Shown here piece after piece: positions 1-8,903 of a stretch of DNA of 64,000 nucleotides. The notes beneath the pieces were generated by a model that had not been told where the DNA came from, made no database searches, and worked only from the letters and a program-made list of their open reading frames with translations. This DNA comes from Pararheinheimera marina. Its GTDB lineage: Bacteria; Pseudomonadota; Gammaproteobacteria; Enterobacterales; Alteromonadaceae. A program made the translations under genes and the position numbers. The stretch's first letter is position 1, and the number at the start of each line of letters is the position of its first letter. Location of the stretch: assembly GCF_042654345.1 (NCBI RefSeq), contig NZ_JBHSGB010000006.1:124001-188000 (forward strand). The letters are read 5' to 3'.

Positions 1-1365
1 GGCAATAAACTCTTCAGAGAACAGTGTGCTGACCACTGCAGGTGCATTCAGCGGAGCTGGTGCAGAGCCCTGAGTAAAAGCCGGCACTGATTCCACTTTG
101 CCACCTATAGCTTCTGCAGCTTCTTGCAGCGAATCAGCAATCTCGAAGCTCTTTTCGCCTAACGCCTGTTGCAGTTCAATAAACTTCTCTGCGGCCTTCT
201 GATCTTTCAGCTCAGTAGCAATCTGCGTTTTCACGTCAGCAAAGTCTTTGGTCTGAGAAGCTTCAATCGCGGTCAGTTTAATCAAGTGGTAACCAAACTC
301 AGTTTTTACCACAGGGCTGACATCGCCCACTTGCTTCAGTGCAAAGGCGGCTTTCTCAAACTCAGGGTCCATCACACCGGCTTCAATAAAGTCCAAATCA
401 CCACCGTTCTCTGCAGAGAAGGTGTCGCTGGATTCTTTTTTCGCCAATTCAGCAAAGTCAGCACCTTGTGCCAGCTGCGCAGCCAGGGCTTCAGCTTTGG
501 TTTTGATCTCTGCGTTATCCTCAGCAGATTCCAGCAGGATATGCGACACACGGCGGCGTTCATCCGTTTTGTAACGATTTAAGTTGGCATCGTAATACGC
601 CTGCAGGTCGGCATCAGAAACTTCGATACCCGCTGCATTGTCCGCTTTATTTAACTGCACATAATCCACAGCCACGGTTTCTGGCGAAACAAACTGATTC
701 AGGTTGGTCTGGTAATAGTCCTGCAGCATCTGTTCCGTGACTTCAACTTTATCAGCAAAGCTGGCCGCTTTAACCTGCAGATACTGCACATCACGGGTTT
801 GCTGTTGTAATTGGGCCAGGAGAGTTAATTCAGACTCGGTGGCAAACTCGCTCGATACCAGGCTGCTCACCAGCTGATTACGTGACATTTGACCACGCAG
901 GTAATCACGGAACTGGTTTGGCTCGTAGCCGTTTTGGCGTAATAACGCCAGGTAGCGGTCGTTGTTAAACACGCCGTCTACCTGAAACTCGGTCATTGCC
1001 AGAATGGTTTCTCGCACTTGCTGATCACTGACCATCAGATTTAAATCGGTCATCAACTGCTTTTGCAGTTTTTCATCGATCAGCTTCTCCAATACCTGGC
1101 TGCGGAAGCTGTTCATGTAGTTAGTGTCGCTGGCCAGGCTGCTGAACATATCACCAAACTGCTGCTGCATCCGGTTACGTTCGTTCTGCAACGCCGTATC
1201 AAATTCTGCTTTTGTAATGTCTTCGCCGTTTACCACAGCAACCACAGGCTCTTTGGTGTTACCCAGATAGCTGCCAACCCCGGCTAATGCAAAGGTCAGG
1301 ATCACAAAACCAAGGATCACCTTGGCGATCATCCCCTGAGAACCTTCTCTGATCTTCTCTAACAT
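1..1365 (-). CDS. ppiD: Peptidyl-prolyl cis-trans isomerase PpiD (C-terminus cut by window edge)
   Basis: Inner-membrane-anchored periplasmic chaperone of the parvulin/SurA group that helps outer-membrane and secreted proteins fold near the Sec translocon. Translation from the ATG at 1365 begins MLEKIREGSQGMIAKVILGF, an amphipathic start followed by one membrane helix (about residues 13-33), as in PpiD. A SurA-like N-terminal region follows, then a parvulin domain (about residues 265-360, containing VSHILL, FAELAKKES and FGYHLIKL motifs). The frame is open to base 1, so roughly the last quarter of the usual ~620 aa is missing. It follows hupB on the same strand, the usual enterobacterial order. 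Identity is firm from sequence and synteny. Confidence 0.93.
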   Translation of the reverse strand, partial: MLEKIREGSQGMIAKVILGFVILTFALAGVGSYLGNTKEPVVAVVNGEDITKAEFDTALQNERNRMQQQFGDMFSSLASDTNYMNSFRSQVLEKLIDEKLQKQLMTDLNLMVSDQQVRETILAMTEFQVDGVFNNDRYLALLRQNGYEPNQFRDYLRGQMSRNQLVSSLVSSEFATESELTLLAQLQQQTRDVQYLQVKAASFADKVEVTEQMLQDYYQTNLNQFVSPETVAVDYVQLNKADNAAGIEVSDADLQAYYDANLNRYKTDERRRVSHILLESAEDNAEIKTKAEALAAQLAQGADFAELAKKESSDTFSAENGGDLDFIEAGVMDPEFEKAAFALKQVGDVSPVVKTEFGYHLIKLTAIEASQTKDFADVKTQIATELKDQKAAEKFIELQQALGEKSFEIADSLQEAAEAIGGKVESVPAFTQGSAPAPLNAPAVVSTLFSEEFIA

Positions 1366-1516
1366 GCTGTCTACGTCTCTTTTGCCAACAATGTGGTATT
1401 AAAAAAAAAGCGCATCTTAGCAGATACGCCTTTTTCATTAAAGCTGCGGCAACGTCAGGCTTGGTGCTATCTGCGCCACGGCTTTTCCCCAACCGGTTGA
1501 CCAGTCGGGGTCTTGA

Positions 1517-1789
1517 TTAGTTCACGCTGTCTTTTAATGCTTTACCAGGCTTGAACGAAGGGATCTTCGCAGAAGCGATCTGGATAGTTGCACCAGTTTG
1601 TGGGTTGCGGCCTGAACGTGCGGCGCGCTCGCGAACGGCAAAAGTGCCGAAACCAACTAAGGCTACTGAGTCACCTTCTTTCAGAGCTTGCGTCACTGCG
1701 TCGATGAACGCGTCCAGTGAACGACCAGCTGCCGCTTTAGAAATGTCTGCACCAGCAGCGATTTTGTCGATAAGTTGAGACTTGTTCAC
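1517..1789 (-). CDS. hupB: DNA-binding protein HU-beta
   Basis: Histone-like HU subunit (90 aa) that bends and compacts nucleoid DNA as a dimer. The protein reads (M)NKSQLIDKIAAGADISKAA, with the beta-arm motif GFGTFAVRERAARSGRNPQTG and the C-terminal KPGKALKDSVN, nearly the same as E. coli HupB. I chose the GTG at 1789 because it gives the family's exact 90-aa length and N-terminus and has an AAGGGG ribosome-binding site about 8 bases upstream. A longer reading to 1825 would add 12 unrelated residues. It lies between lon and ppiD, as in enterobacteria. Confidence 0.96.
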   Translation of the reverse strand: MNKSQLIDKIAAGADISKAAAGRSLDAFIDAVTQALKEGDSVALVGFGTFAVRERAARSGRNPQTGATIQIASAKIPSFKPGKALKDSVN

Positions 1790-1928
1790 AATATCATCCC
1801 CTTCAATTGTTATTATTTTCAACAACTACCAAAAATTACTTTGTTGTGTAGTGGCGCACTTGTTATATCAAGCCTGATTTGGGCTTGCAAGCACAAAACG
1901 CTGCCCCACAAAAACTTTTTGTCTGGCT

Positions 1929-1953
1929 GCAAGCCTTGTCTGACAAGGCCTGC
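1929..1953 (-). terminator. Hairpin between lon and hupB
   Basis: The arms GCAaGCCTTG and CAAGGCcTGC pair with one mismatch around a 5-base loop, downstream of the lon stop. On the minus strand the hairpin is followed by ACAAAAAGTTTTTG, not a clean U-run, so it could be an imperfect terminator or a pause site before the hupB promoter region. A second weaker hairpin (CAAGCC/GGCTTG) lies at 1869-1887. Nothing else is seen in the 1790-2000 gap. Confidence 0.4.
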
Positions 1954-2000
1954 AGCGAAACTGACCATAACTTAACACACAAAAAGCGTTTGAAAAGCCC

Positions 2001-4409
2001 CTAGGCAGGATTTTTTTGGCTTTTTTTCGCTTTTGGCGCGGCTTTTGGTGCAGTTTCAGCCGTTTCGACCACGGCCATCCCTGTTGGTGGTTCCTGCAGG
2101 GCCAACTCCAGCACGTCATCAATCCATTTCACAGCACGGATATCCAGGTCCCCTTTAACGTTATCCGGAATGTCTTTTAAATCCCGCACGTTATCATGAG
2201 GGATCAATACCCGCTTAATGCCGCCACGATGGGCTGCCAATAACTTCTCTTTCAGACCACCAATAGGCAGCACTTCACCACGCAGGGTGATCTCCCCTGT
2301 CATGGCCACATCAGCGCGCACCGGGTTGCCTGTCAGGCTGGACACCAACGCTGTCACCATGGCAATACCGGCACTTGGACCATCTTTTGGTGTGGCGCCT
2401 TCTGGCACGTGCACGTGAATGTCACGTTTCTCATAGAAATCTTCATTGATCCGCAGTTTCTCCGCGCGACTGCGCACCACGGTCATAGCGGCCTGGATCG
2501 ACTCTTTCATCACATCGCCAAGCGAACCTGTGTAGGTCAGCTTGCCTTTGCCGACTACGGCAGCGGCTTCAATGGTCAACAGGTCACCGCCCACAGAAGT
2601 CCAGGCTAAGCCTGTCACCTGACCGATGCGGTTGCTGTCTTCGGCTTTACCGTAATCAAAACGTTGCACGCCGAGGTACTCTTCCAGGTTGGCCTGGTTG
2701 ATGATGACCTTCTTCAGCTTGCTGTCGAGCAGAATATTTTTCACGGCTTTACGGCACAGCTTGGAGATTTCACGCTCCAGGTTCCGCACCCCGGCTTCGC
2801 GGGTGTAGTAACGGATAATACCGATAATGGCGCTGTCTTCCACTTCAATTTCATTTGGTTTCAGACCATTGCGCTCCATTTGCTTGCTCAGCAAATGCTC
2901 TTTGGCAATATTCAGTTTTTCATCTTCGGTGTAACCCGACAGGCGGATCACTTCCATCCGATCCAGCAGGGCCGCCGGAATATTCAGACTGTTCGACGTA
3001 GCAAAAAACATCACGTCTGACAGGTCGTAATCCACTTCCAGGTAATGGTCCGAGAACGCTGTGTTTTGTTCCGGGTCCAGTACCTCCAGCAAAGCTGCTG
3101 ACGGGTCGCCACGGAAGTCTGACGCCATCTTGTCAATTTCATCCAGCAGGAACAATGGGTTACGTACACCGACTTTCGCCATTTTCTGGATAATCTTACC
3201 CGGCATCGAGCCAATGTAAGTGCGGCGGTGACCACGGATTTCCGCCTCGTCACGCACGCCACCAAGCGCCATCCGCACGTACTTACGGCCAGTGGCTTTG
3301 GCCACCGACATCCCCAGCGAGGTTTTACCAACGCCCGGCGGGCCAACCAGACACAGAATTGGGCCTTTTAACTTGTTGACACGTTGCTGAACAGCCAGAT
3401 ATTCCAGAATACGTTCTTTCACTTTATCCAGACCGTAGTGATCTGAGTTCAGAATTTTTTCCGCGCCGGCCAGGTCTTTTTTCACCTTGCTGCGTTTTTT
3501 CCACGGCACATTGGTCAGCCAGTCGATGTAGCTGCGTACTACTGTGGCTTCAGCAGACATGGGTGACATCATTTTCAGCTTCTGCAATTCAGCCGTCGCT
3601 TTTTGTTTCGCTTCCGCCGGCATTTGCGCCGCTTCAATCTTGTTATTCAGTGTTTCGAATTCGTCCGGCGTGTCTTCCAGCTCACCCAGCTCTTTCTGGA
3701 TAGCTTTCATCTGTTCGTTCAGATAGTACTCACGCTGACTTTTTTCCATCTGTTTCTTGACACGGCTGCGAATACGACGTTCCACCTGCAGAATGTCGAT
3801 TTCACTTTCCATCATCGCCATCAGAAACTCTAAGCGCTCGGTCACATCGATGATTTCGAGCACTTTTTGTTTGTCTTCCACCTTCAGCGGCATATGAGCC
3901 GCCATGGTATCCGCCAGGCGCGCAGCGTCATCAATACCAGACAATGCCGTTAAGACTTCTGGCGGGATCTTTTTATTCAGTTTGATATAGCCTTCAAACT
4001 GATTAATGGCCGAACGTAAAATGACTTCCTGCTCACGGCTGTCCAGCTGAGGCGTCGGGATTAAATCCACGTACGCAGCGAAGGTTTCTTCGGTATCGGT
4101 AAATTCAGCCAATTCGGCGCGTTTGCCACCTTCAACCAGCACCTTCACGGTGCCGTCAGGCAACTTCAACAATTGAAGAATGGTGGCGACAGTACCCACA
4201 CGATACAAATCGTCGTCTTTAGGGTCATCCAGCGTGGCGTCTTTCTGTGCAACCAGGAAAATCTGTTTTTCCTTTTCCATGGCCGCATCCAGGCACTTGA
4301 TTGACTTAGCCCGTCCGACAAACAGTGGGATCACCATGTGCGGATAGACGACCACGTCCCGTAATGCCAACACTGGCATATGCAAACGTTCTGTCTTTGC
4401 TACTGTCAT
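2001..4409 (-). CDS. lon: ATP-dependent protease Lon (La)
   Basis: Cytosolic AAA+ serine protease that degrades misfolded proteins and specific regulators. It is 802 aa, against 784 in E. coli. Domain order is LON substrate-binding N-domain (about 10-205), coiled region, AAA+ module with Walker A GPPGVGKT (356-363) and Walker B LLDEID (421-426), then the Lon protease domain. The catalytic dyad is Ser679 (PKDGPSAG) and Lys722 (GGLKEK), at the E. coli numbers. The C-terminal tail is rich in Ala/Lys. The ATG at 4409 follows AGAGAG. A heat-shock type promoter lies directly upstream. Confidence 0.98.
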   Translation of the reverse strand: MTVAKTERLHMPVLALRDVVVYPHMVIPLFVGRAKSIKCLDAAMEKEKQIFLVAQKDATLDDPKDDDLYRVGTVATILQLLKLPDGTVKVLVEGGKRAELAEFTDTEETFAAYVDLIPTPQLDSREQEVILRSAINQFEGYIKLNKKIPPEVLTALSGIDDAARLADTMAAHMPLKVEDKQKVLEIIDVTERLEFLMAMMESEIDILQVERRIRSRVKKQMEKSQREYYLNEQMKAIQKELGELEDTPDEFETLNNKIEAAQMPAEAKQKATAELQKLKMMSPMSAEATVVRSYIDWLTNVPWKKRSKVKKDLAGAEKILNSDHYGLDKVKERILEYLAVQQRVNKLKGPILCLVGPPGVGKTSLGMSVAKATGRKYVRMALGGVRDEAEIRGHRRTYIGSMPGKIIQKMAKVGVRNPLFLLDEIDKMASDFRGDPSAALLEVLDPEQNTAFSDHYLEVDYDLSDVMFFATSNSLNIPAALLDRMEVIRLSGYTEDEKLNIAKEHLLSKQMERNGLKPNEIEVEDSAIIGIIRYYTREAGVRNLEREISKLCRKAVKNILLDSKLKKVIINQANLEEYLGVQRFDYGKAEDSNRIGQVTGLAWTSVGGDLLTIEAAAVVGKGKLTYTGSLGDVMKESIQAAMTVVRSRAEKLRINEDFYEKRDIHVHVPEGATPKDGPSAGIAMVTALVSSLTGNPVRADVAMTGEITLRGEVLPIGGLKEKLLAAHRGGIKRVLIPHDNVRDLKDIPDNVKGDLDIRAVKWIDDVLELALQEPPTGMAVVETAETAPKAAPKAKKSQKNPA

Positions 4410-4452
4410 GAAATCTCTCTTGAATTATTTACTGCAGGGGTGAATTCCCAGT

Positions 4453-4480
4453 ATATGGGGGCACCATTTGGAACTTCAAC
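4453..4480 (-). promoter_or_regulatory. Sigma-32 (heat-shock) promoter of lon
   Basis: On the minus strand GTTGAAG, a 13-base spacer and CCCCATAT match the RpoH consensus CTTGAAA-N13/14-CCCCATNT. The motif lies 44-71 bases upstream of the lon ATG. The position, spacing and complete -10 match make this a strong call. It implies heat-shock induction of lon separately from clpX. Confidence 0.85.
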
Positions 4481-4519
4481 GAGTTAGTTAAAATTTTGAA
4501 CCAGCTGAGCACCAAATAG

Positions 4520-4545
4520 ACAAAGCCGGTATACACCGGCTTTGT
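4520..4545 (-). terminator. Terminator after clpX
   Basis: A perfect 10-bp stem (ACAAAGCCGG / CCGGCTTTGT) with a 6-base loop lies 15 bases past the clpX stop. On the minus strand it is followed by CTATTTGG, a short weak U-stretch. It separates clpX from the lon promoter. Confidence 0.75.
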
Positions 4546-4560
4546 AAGTGGTAGAACAGC

Positions 4561-5832
4561 TTATTGGCCTGATGCCTCAGCGGTTTCGTAAATCAGGATA
4601 GGCTGAGATTCACCGCGGATCACGGTTTCGTCAATCACCACTTTGCTGACATGTTCCATCGATGGCAATTCATACATGGTGTCGAGCAAGACGTTTTCGA
4701 CAATAGACCGCAGACCACGGGCACCGGTTTTCCGCTCCATCGCTTTGTTGGCAATAGCTTTGAGTGCATCGTCACGGAACTCCAGTTCTACGCCTTCCAT
4801 CTGGAACAAGGCGCCAAACTGTTTGATCAGTGCGTTCTTCGGTTCGCTCAGAATTTGCACCAGAGCGTCCATATCCAGCTCAGTCAGCGTCGCCACTACT
4901 GGCAGACGACCGATGAACTCAGGGATCAGACCGTACTTCACCAAATCTTCAGGCTCCACATCACGGAAGCTTTCAGTCAGGCTACGGCTGGACTCTTTGC
5001 CACGCACTTCTGCACCAAAACCAATACCTGAACCTTTGGCACAGCGCTGCTCGATCACCTTATCCAGGCCAGCGAAAGCACCGCCACAGATAAACAGGAT
5101 TTTCGAGGTATCCACCTGCAAAAACTCCTGCTGCGGGTGTTTACGGCCGCCCTGAGGCGGTACTGAGGCAATGGTGCCTTCAATCAGCTTCAGTAAGGCT
5201 TGCTGCACGCCTTCACCAGACACATCGCGGGTGATGGACGGGTTATCGGACTTGCGTGAAATTTTGTCGATTTCGTCGATGTACACAATACCACGTTGGG
5301 CTTTTTCGACATCGTAATCGCATTTTTGCAGCAGCTTCTGGATGATGTTTTCCACATCTTCACCCACATAACCGGCTTCAGTTAAGGTGGTGGCGTCGGC
5401 CATAGTAAATGGCACATCCAGCAAACGGGCCAAGGTTTCAGCCAGCAACGTTTTACCGCTGCCGGTCGGGCCAATCAGCAGAATATTGGATTTACCCAGT
5501 TCCACGTCGGCTTTCTGTTGCACAGAACGTAAACGCTTGTAGTGGTTATAAACAGCCACGGCCAATACTTTCTTCGCGTGTTCCTGACCAATGACGTAAT
5601 CGTCCAGGTGGTCGCGGATCTCCCGCGGAACAGGCAGTTTGCTGGCATCACGCTTAGGCGAAATATCTTTAATTTCTTCGCGGATAATGTCATTACACAA
5701 ATCAACGCATTCATCACAGATATACACCTGCGGGCCTGCAATCAGTTTGCGTACTTCGTGCTGCGACTTACCACAGAAGGAGCAGTACAACAGCTTGCTG
5801 CTTTTCTCGCCGTCAGAGCGGTGATCAGACAT
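4561..5832 (-). CDS. clpX: ClpXP protease ATPase subunit ClpX
   Basis: AAA+ unfoldase that recognises tagged substrates and feeds them to ClpP. It is 423 aa, the family length. The N-terminal zinc-binding domain has Cys17, Cys20, Cys39 and Cys42. Walker A GPTGSGKT is at 121-128, Walker B is YIDEIDKI, and the ClpP-docking IGF loop occurs in KGSGIGFGAEV. It is encoded 57 bases after clpP on the same strand, so the two are probably cotranscribed. Confidence 0.98.
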   Translation of the reverse strand: MSDHRSDGEKSSKLLYCSFCGKSQHEVRKLIAGPQVYICDECVDLCNDIIREEIKDISPKRDASKLPVPREIRDHLDDYVIGQEHAKKVLAVAVYNHYKRLRSVQQKADVELGKSNILLIGPTGSGKTLLAETLARLLDVPFTMADATTLTEAGYVGEDVENIIQKLLQKCDYDVEKAQRGIVYIDEIDKISRKSDNPSITRDVSGEGVQQALLKLIEGTIASVPPQGGRKHPQQEFLQVDTSKILFICGGAFAGLDKVIEQRCAKGSGIGFGAEVRGKESSRSLTESFRDVEPEDLVKYGLIPEFIGRLPVVATLTELDMDALVQILSEPKNALIKQFGALFQMEGVELEFRDDALKAIANKAMERKTGARGLRSIVENVLLDTMYELPSMEHVSKVVIDETVIRGESQPILIYETAEASGQ

Positions 5833-5889
5833 GGAACTTCCTCTTCAACTGGGGCCTGCACCGCACTGGCTGCACAACCCCGAACTCAA

Positions 5890-6516
5890 TTACTTCGCAT
5901 CCCTTTGCGTTAATATGGCATCGACCAGGCCATATTCCAAGGCTTGTTGCGCACTTAAGAAGTTATCGCGCTCTGTGTCCTTGATAATTTGTTCGTAACT
6001 CTTGCCAGTATGCTCAGCCATCAGACGGTTTAGTTTCTCTTTCACCGTCAGAATTTCACGGGCATGGATTTCAAAATCCGTCGCCTGGCCCTGGAAGCCA
6101 CCCAGTGGTTGGTGAATCATCACCCGGGCATTTGGCAGAGCATAACGCTTACCTTTGGTACCGCCTGACAATAAGAATGCCCCCATGCTGCAGGCCTGAC
6201 CGATACAGACAGTCGCCACGTTCGGTTTGATGTATTGCATGGTGTCATAGATAGACAAACCAGCCGTAACCGAACCACCTGGTGAATTGATATAAATGTA
6301 GATGTCTTTCTCTGGGTTCTCTGATTCCAGAAACAACAGTTGGGCGACAATCAGGTTGGCCATATGGTCTTCCACCTGACCGGTCAGGAAAATCACCCGT
6401 TCTTTCAGTAAGCGGGAGTAAATGTCAAAAGAGCGCTCACCTTTAGCGGTTTGCTCAATAACAATAGGGACCAGCGCGCTGACGATATCACTCATTTTTG
6501 GCTCGAATGCCATCAT
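5890..6516 (-). CDS. clpP: ATP-dependent Clp protease proteolytic subunit
   Basis: Serine peptidase forming the tetradecameric chamber of ClpXP/ClpAP. It is 208 aa. The catalytic triad is Ser110 (GQACSMGAF), His135 (RVMIHQPLGG) and Asp184 (DTERDNFLS), each one less than the E. coli precursor numbers. A short propeptide is expected to be processed. The first ATG of an ATGATG pair is preceded by AAGGA at good spacing. It sits between tig and clpX, the conserved order. Confidence 0.98.
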   Translation of the reverse strand: MMAFEPKMSDIVSALVPIVIEQTAKGERSFDIYSRLLKERVIFLTGQVEDHMANLIVAQLLFLESENPEKDIYIYINSPGGSVTAGLSIYDTMQYIKPNVATVCIGQACSMGAFLLSGGTKGKRYALPNARVMIHQPLGGFQGQATDFEIHAREILTVKEKLNRLMAEHTGKSYEQIIKDTERDNFLSAQQALEYGLVDAILTQRDAK

Positions 6517-6539
6517 GGTACTTCCTTATGCTGAAGGGC

Positions 6540-6581
6540 CTCAGAAAAGAAAATGGCCCGAACTTTGATGCTCGAGCCATT
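6540..6581 (-). terminator. Terminator after tig
   Basis: The minus-strand stem AATGGCtCGA / TCGgGCCATT (one mismatch, 10-base loop, 6552-6581) is followed by TTTTCTTTTCT. It would reduce read-through from tig into clpP. It overlaps the -10 element of the clpP promoter at 6579-6584. Confidence 0.7.
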
Positions 6582-6607
6582 AAAACTGTCAGACCAACAG
6601 ATGTCAA
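6579..6607 (-). promoter_or_regulatory. Sigma-70 promoter of clpP
   Basis: On the minus strand TTGACA (perfect -35), a 17-base spacer and TTTAAT form a near-consensus housekeeping promoter. It starts 4 bases past the tig stop and serves clpPX. The -10 overlaps the base of the tig terminator stem, so transcripts starting here would carry only part of that hairpin. Confidence 0.75.
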
Positions 6608-6610
6608 ATC

Positions 6611-7921
6611 TTAGTTTGACGCCTGTGGATTCATGATTTCGTCGAACTTGGCTTTCTGTTCAGTCACTTTGGCTTTTTCCAGAACCAGGTCAATTGCCTG
6701 CTCTTCTAAAGCCACGTTGCGCATACCTTGCAGCAGCTCTTTATTGCTGTTGTAGTACTGCACAACTTCTTGTGGGTCTTCATAGGCAGAAGCCACAGTT
6801 TCGATCAGCGCCTGAACGCGGGCATCATCAACCTGCAGGTTGTTTGCTTTGATCACTTCGCCCAGTAACAGGCCGACTTTCACGCGGTCTTTGGCTTGCT
6901 CAGCAAACAGAGAGGCTGGCAGTTCTGGCAGGTTTTTCGCGTCCAGATTGTTGCCGAAACGTTGCAGAGCCTGACGACGCAGCACGTCCACTTCACTGTC
7001 GATCAGTGCTTGTGGCACGTCAACTTCGTGGTTAGCCAGCAGGCCTTTCACAACCTGGTCTTTTACTTTGGCTTTGATGTTGTTGCTCAGCTCGCGTTCC
7101 ATGTTTTTCTTCACTTCAGCGCGCAGTGCATCCACTGTTGGTTCAGCCAGGCCGAACAGCGCAGCGAACTCTTCGTTCACTTCTGGCAGCTTTTGCTTCT
7201 CAACGCCGTTCACTTTGATAGCGAACGAAGCCGCTTTACCTTTCAGGTTTTCAGCGTGGTAGTCTTCAGGGAACGTCACTTCGATCGTGAATTCGTCACC
7301 GCTTTTCTTACCGATGATGCCGTCTTCGAAACCAGGGATCATACGACCCTGACCGATTTCCAGCGTGAAACCAGAGGCTTTACCGCCTTCAAATTCAACA
7401 CCGTCAATGGAACCGGTGAAGTCCATATTGACGCGGTGACCTTTGGCGATAGCGGCTTTGGTTTTGTCCCATGTGGCGTGTTGCTTACGCAGCGTGTCAA
7501 TCATTGTGTTCAGATCGGCGTCAGTGATATCAACCACTGGCTTGCTCACTTCCACTTTGTCCAGGTTGTTCAGCTGAACTTCCGGGTACACTTCAAAGGT
7601 AGCAACGAATTCTAAATCCTGACCTTCAGCCAATTGCTTAGGAGCAAAAGTCGGAGCGCCGGCTGGCGTCAGTTTGTTCTGGATAATGGCTTGGTAGAAA
7701 TGGTTTTGCATTTGACGTGAAGCCACGTCTTGCAGCACTGGCAGACCAAACATTTTTTTGATCATTGATACCGGAGCTTTACCAGGACGGAAACCGTCAA
7801 TACGGCGGGTTTTAGCGATAGTACGTAATTCTTTTTCAACTTCAGCGCTAATTGCCGCAGCCGGGACTGTAATGGTTAAACGGCGTTCTAAACCCTGAGT
7901 GGTTTCCACAGAAACTTGCAT
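6611..7921 (-). CDS. tig: Trigger factor
   Basis: Ribosome-bound chaperone with peptidyl-prolyl isomerase activity that meets nascent chains at the exit tunnel. It is 436 aa (E. coli 432). The N-terminal ribosome-binding domain contains GFRPGKAPVSMIKKMFG, matching the signature GFRxGKxP. The FKBP-like PPIase domain follows (about 160-245, MDFTGSIDGVEFEGG), then the helical C-terminal chaperone arms. It is the first gene of the tig-clpP-clpX-lon run. Confidence 0.98.
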   Translation of the reverse strand: MQVSVETTQGLERRLTITVPAAAISAEVEKELRTIAKTRRIDGFRPGKAPVSMIKKMFGLPVLQDVASRQMQNHFYQAIIQNKLTPAGAPTFAPKQLAEGQDLEFVATFEVYPEVQLNNLDKVEVSKPVVDITDADLNTMIDTLRKQHATWDKTKAAIAKGHRVNMDFTGSIDGVEFEGGKASGFTLEIGQGRMIPGFEDGIIGKKSGDEFTIEVTFPEDYHAENLKGKAASFAIKVNGVEKQKLPEVNEEFAALFGLAEPTVDALRAEVKKNMERELSNNIKAKVKDQVVKGLLANHEVDVPQALIDSEVDVLRRQALQRFGNNLDAKNLPELPASLFAEQAKDRVKVGLLLGEVIKANNLQVDDARVQALIETVASAYEDPQEVVQYYNSNKELLQGMRNVALEEQAIDLVLEKAKVTEQKAKFDEIMNPQASN

Positions 7922-8025
7922 CTTGTTACCTCAAAATCAAATCAGGCGTTTCATGACGCCATCTTAGTGCTGGTCCGGGAGCCTTCTGTTGACGCGTCAT
8001 CCAGACCTGTTATACAGGACGCGGC

Positions 8026-8054
8026 ATTATAACGAGGCTTTTTCCCTGCGTCGA
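8026..8054 (-). promoter_or_regulatory. Sigma-70 promoter of tig
   Basis: On the minus strand TCGACG, a 17-base spacer and a perfect TATAAT lie about 105-133 bases upstream of the tig ATG. A small palindrome (CCTGTTATACAGG, 8005-8017) lies in the leader. Confidence 0.65.
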
Positions 8055-8210
8055 GCTTTTGATAAAAACTCAGATTTGGCGCGGCTTAGAAGGCTGATTT
8101 TGCTATTTTTTTGCGATAACTTTCCACTATTTTGCCACCCGCTTTACTTGCAGCAGCTTGCGTGCTCGGGGCACACTGCCCCTTCAGTTTTACACCGATA
8201 AGAACTATTT

Positions 8211-8903
8211 ATGACCGAACTGGATCTGTGGCCACTCTGTGGCATTTTGTTGCTCGCTGTCGGGCTATTGCTGAAATTCCACCCGCTGCTGGTGGTGATT
8301 TTGTCGGCACTGGCGACAGCACTTGCCACCGGCTGGCCCTTGCTACAGTGGCTGGAACAGTTAGGCGACACCTTTTTACGCACCCGCAACCTGCCGTTAA
8401 TACTGCTGTTACCGCTGGCGGTGATTGGCTTGCTTGAACGCCATGGTCTGCGTTTGCAGGCACAGCGGCTGATAGGCCAGATTAAAGTGGCCACCACAGG
8501 CCGTTTATTGCTGGTGTATCTGGCGCTGCGCGAAAGCTCAGCCGCCGCCGGGCTGACCAGTTTAGGCGGGCACCCGCAAATGGTCCGCCCCCTGGTCGCC
8601 CCTATGGCGGAAGCCGCCCACCCGGATGGTGCCAAACACCCTGTGGTGCGAGCTAAAATCCGCGCTATGTCCGCGGCAACAGACAATGTGGGCCTGTTTT
8701 TTGGCGAAGATATATTTGTCGCCTTTGGCGCCATTATTCTGATGCACACCTTTTTACGCGAGTCCGGTATTGAGACAGACCCGCTGCATATCGCGCTCTG
8801 GGGTATTCCCACTGCTGTGGCCGCCTTTTTAATTCATGGCTACCGGCTGGTCCGGTTTGACCGCTACCTGGCGCGACTGCAGCAGGAGCAAAGCCATGAT
8901 TGA
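8211..8903 (+). CDS. 5-oxoproline transporter, DUF969 family subunit
   Basis: Very hydrophobic 230-aa inner-membrane protein of the DUF969 family, with helices near residues 5-45 and 60-85 and in the C-terminal third, and a conserved-looking LRESSAAAGLTSLGGHPQMVRPL stretch around 105. DUF969 and DUF979 proteins are now named as subunits of a 5-oxoproline (pyroglutamate) transporter. This fits the adjacent pyroglutamyl peptidase gene. Its stop overlaps the DUF979 start by 8 bases, so the two should be translationally coupled. The family call is strong; the substrate rests on family naming and context. Confidence 0.82.
   Translation: MTELDLWPLCGILLLAVGLLLKFHPLLVVILSALATALATGWPLLQWLEQLGDTFLRTRNLPLILLLPLAVIGLLERHGLRLQAQRLIGQIKVATTGRLLLVYLALRESSAAAGLTSLGGHPQMVRPLVAPMAEAAHPDGAKHPVVRAKIRAMSAATDNVGLFFGEDIFVAFGAIILMHTFLRESGIETDPLHIALWGIPTAVAAFLIHGYRLVRFDRYLARLQQEQSHD

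Noticed and set aside
169..1287. Plus-strand open frames across ppiD
   Set aside because: They lie antisense to an intact PpiD frame that is open to the window edge, and they have no ribosome sites.
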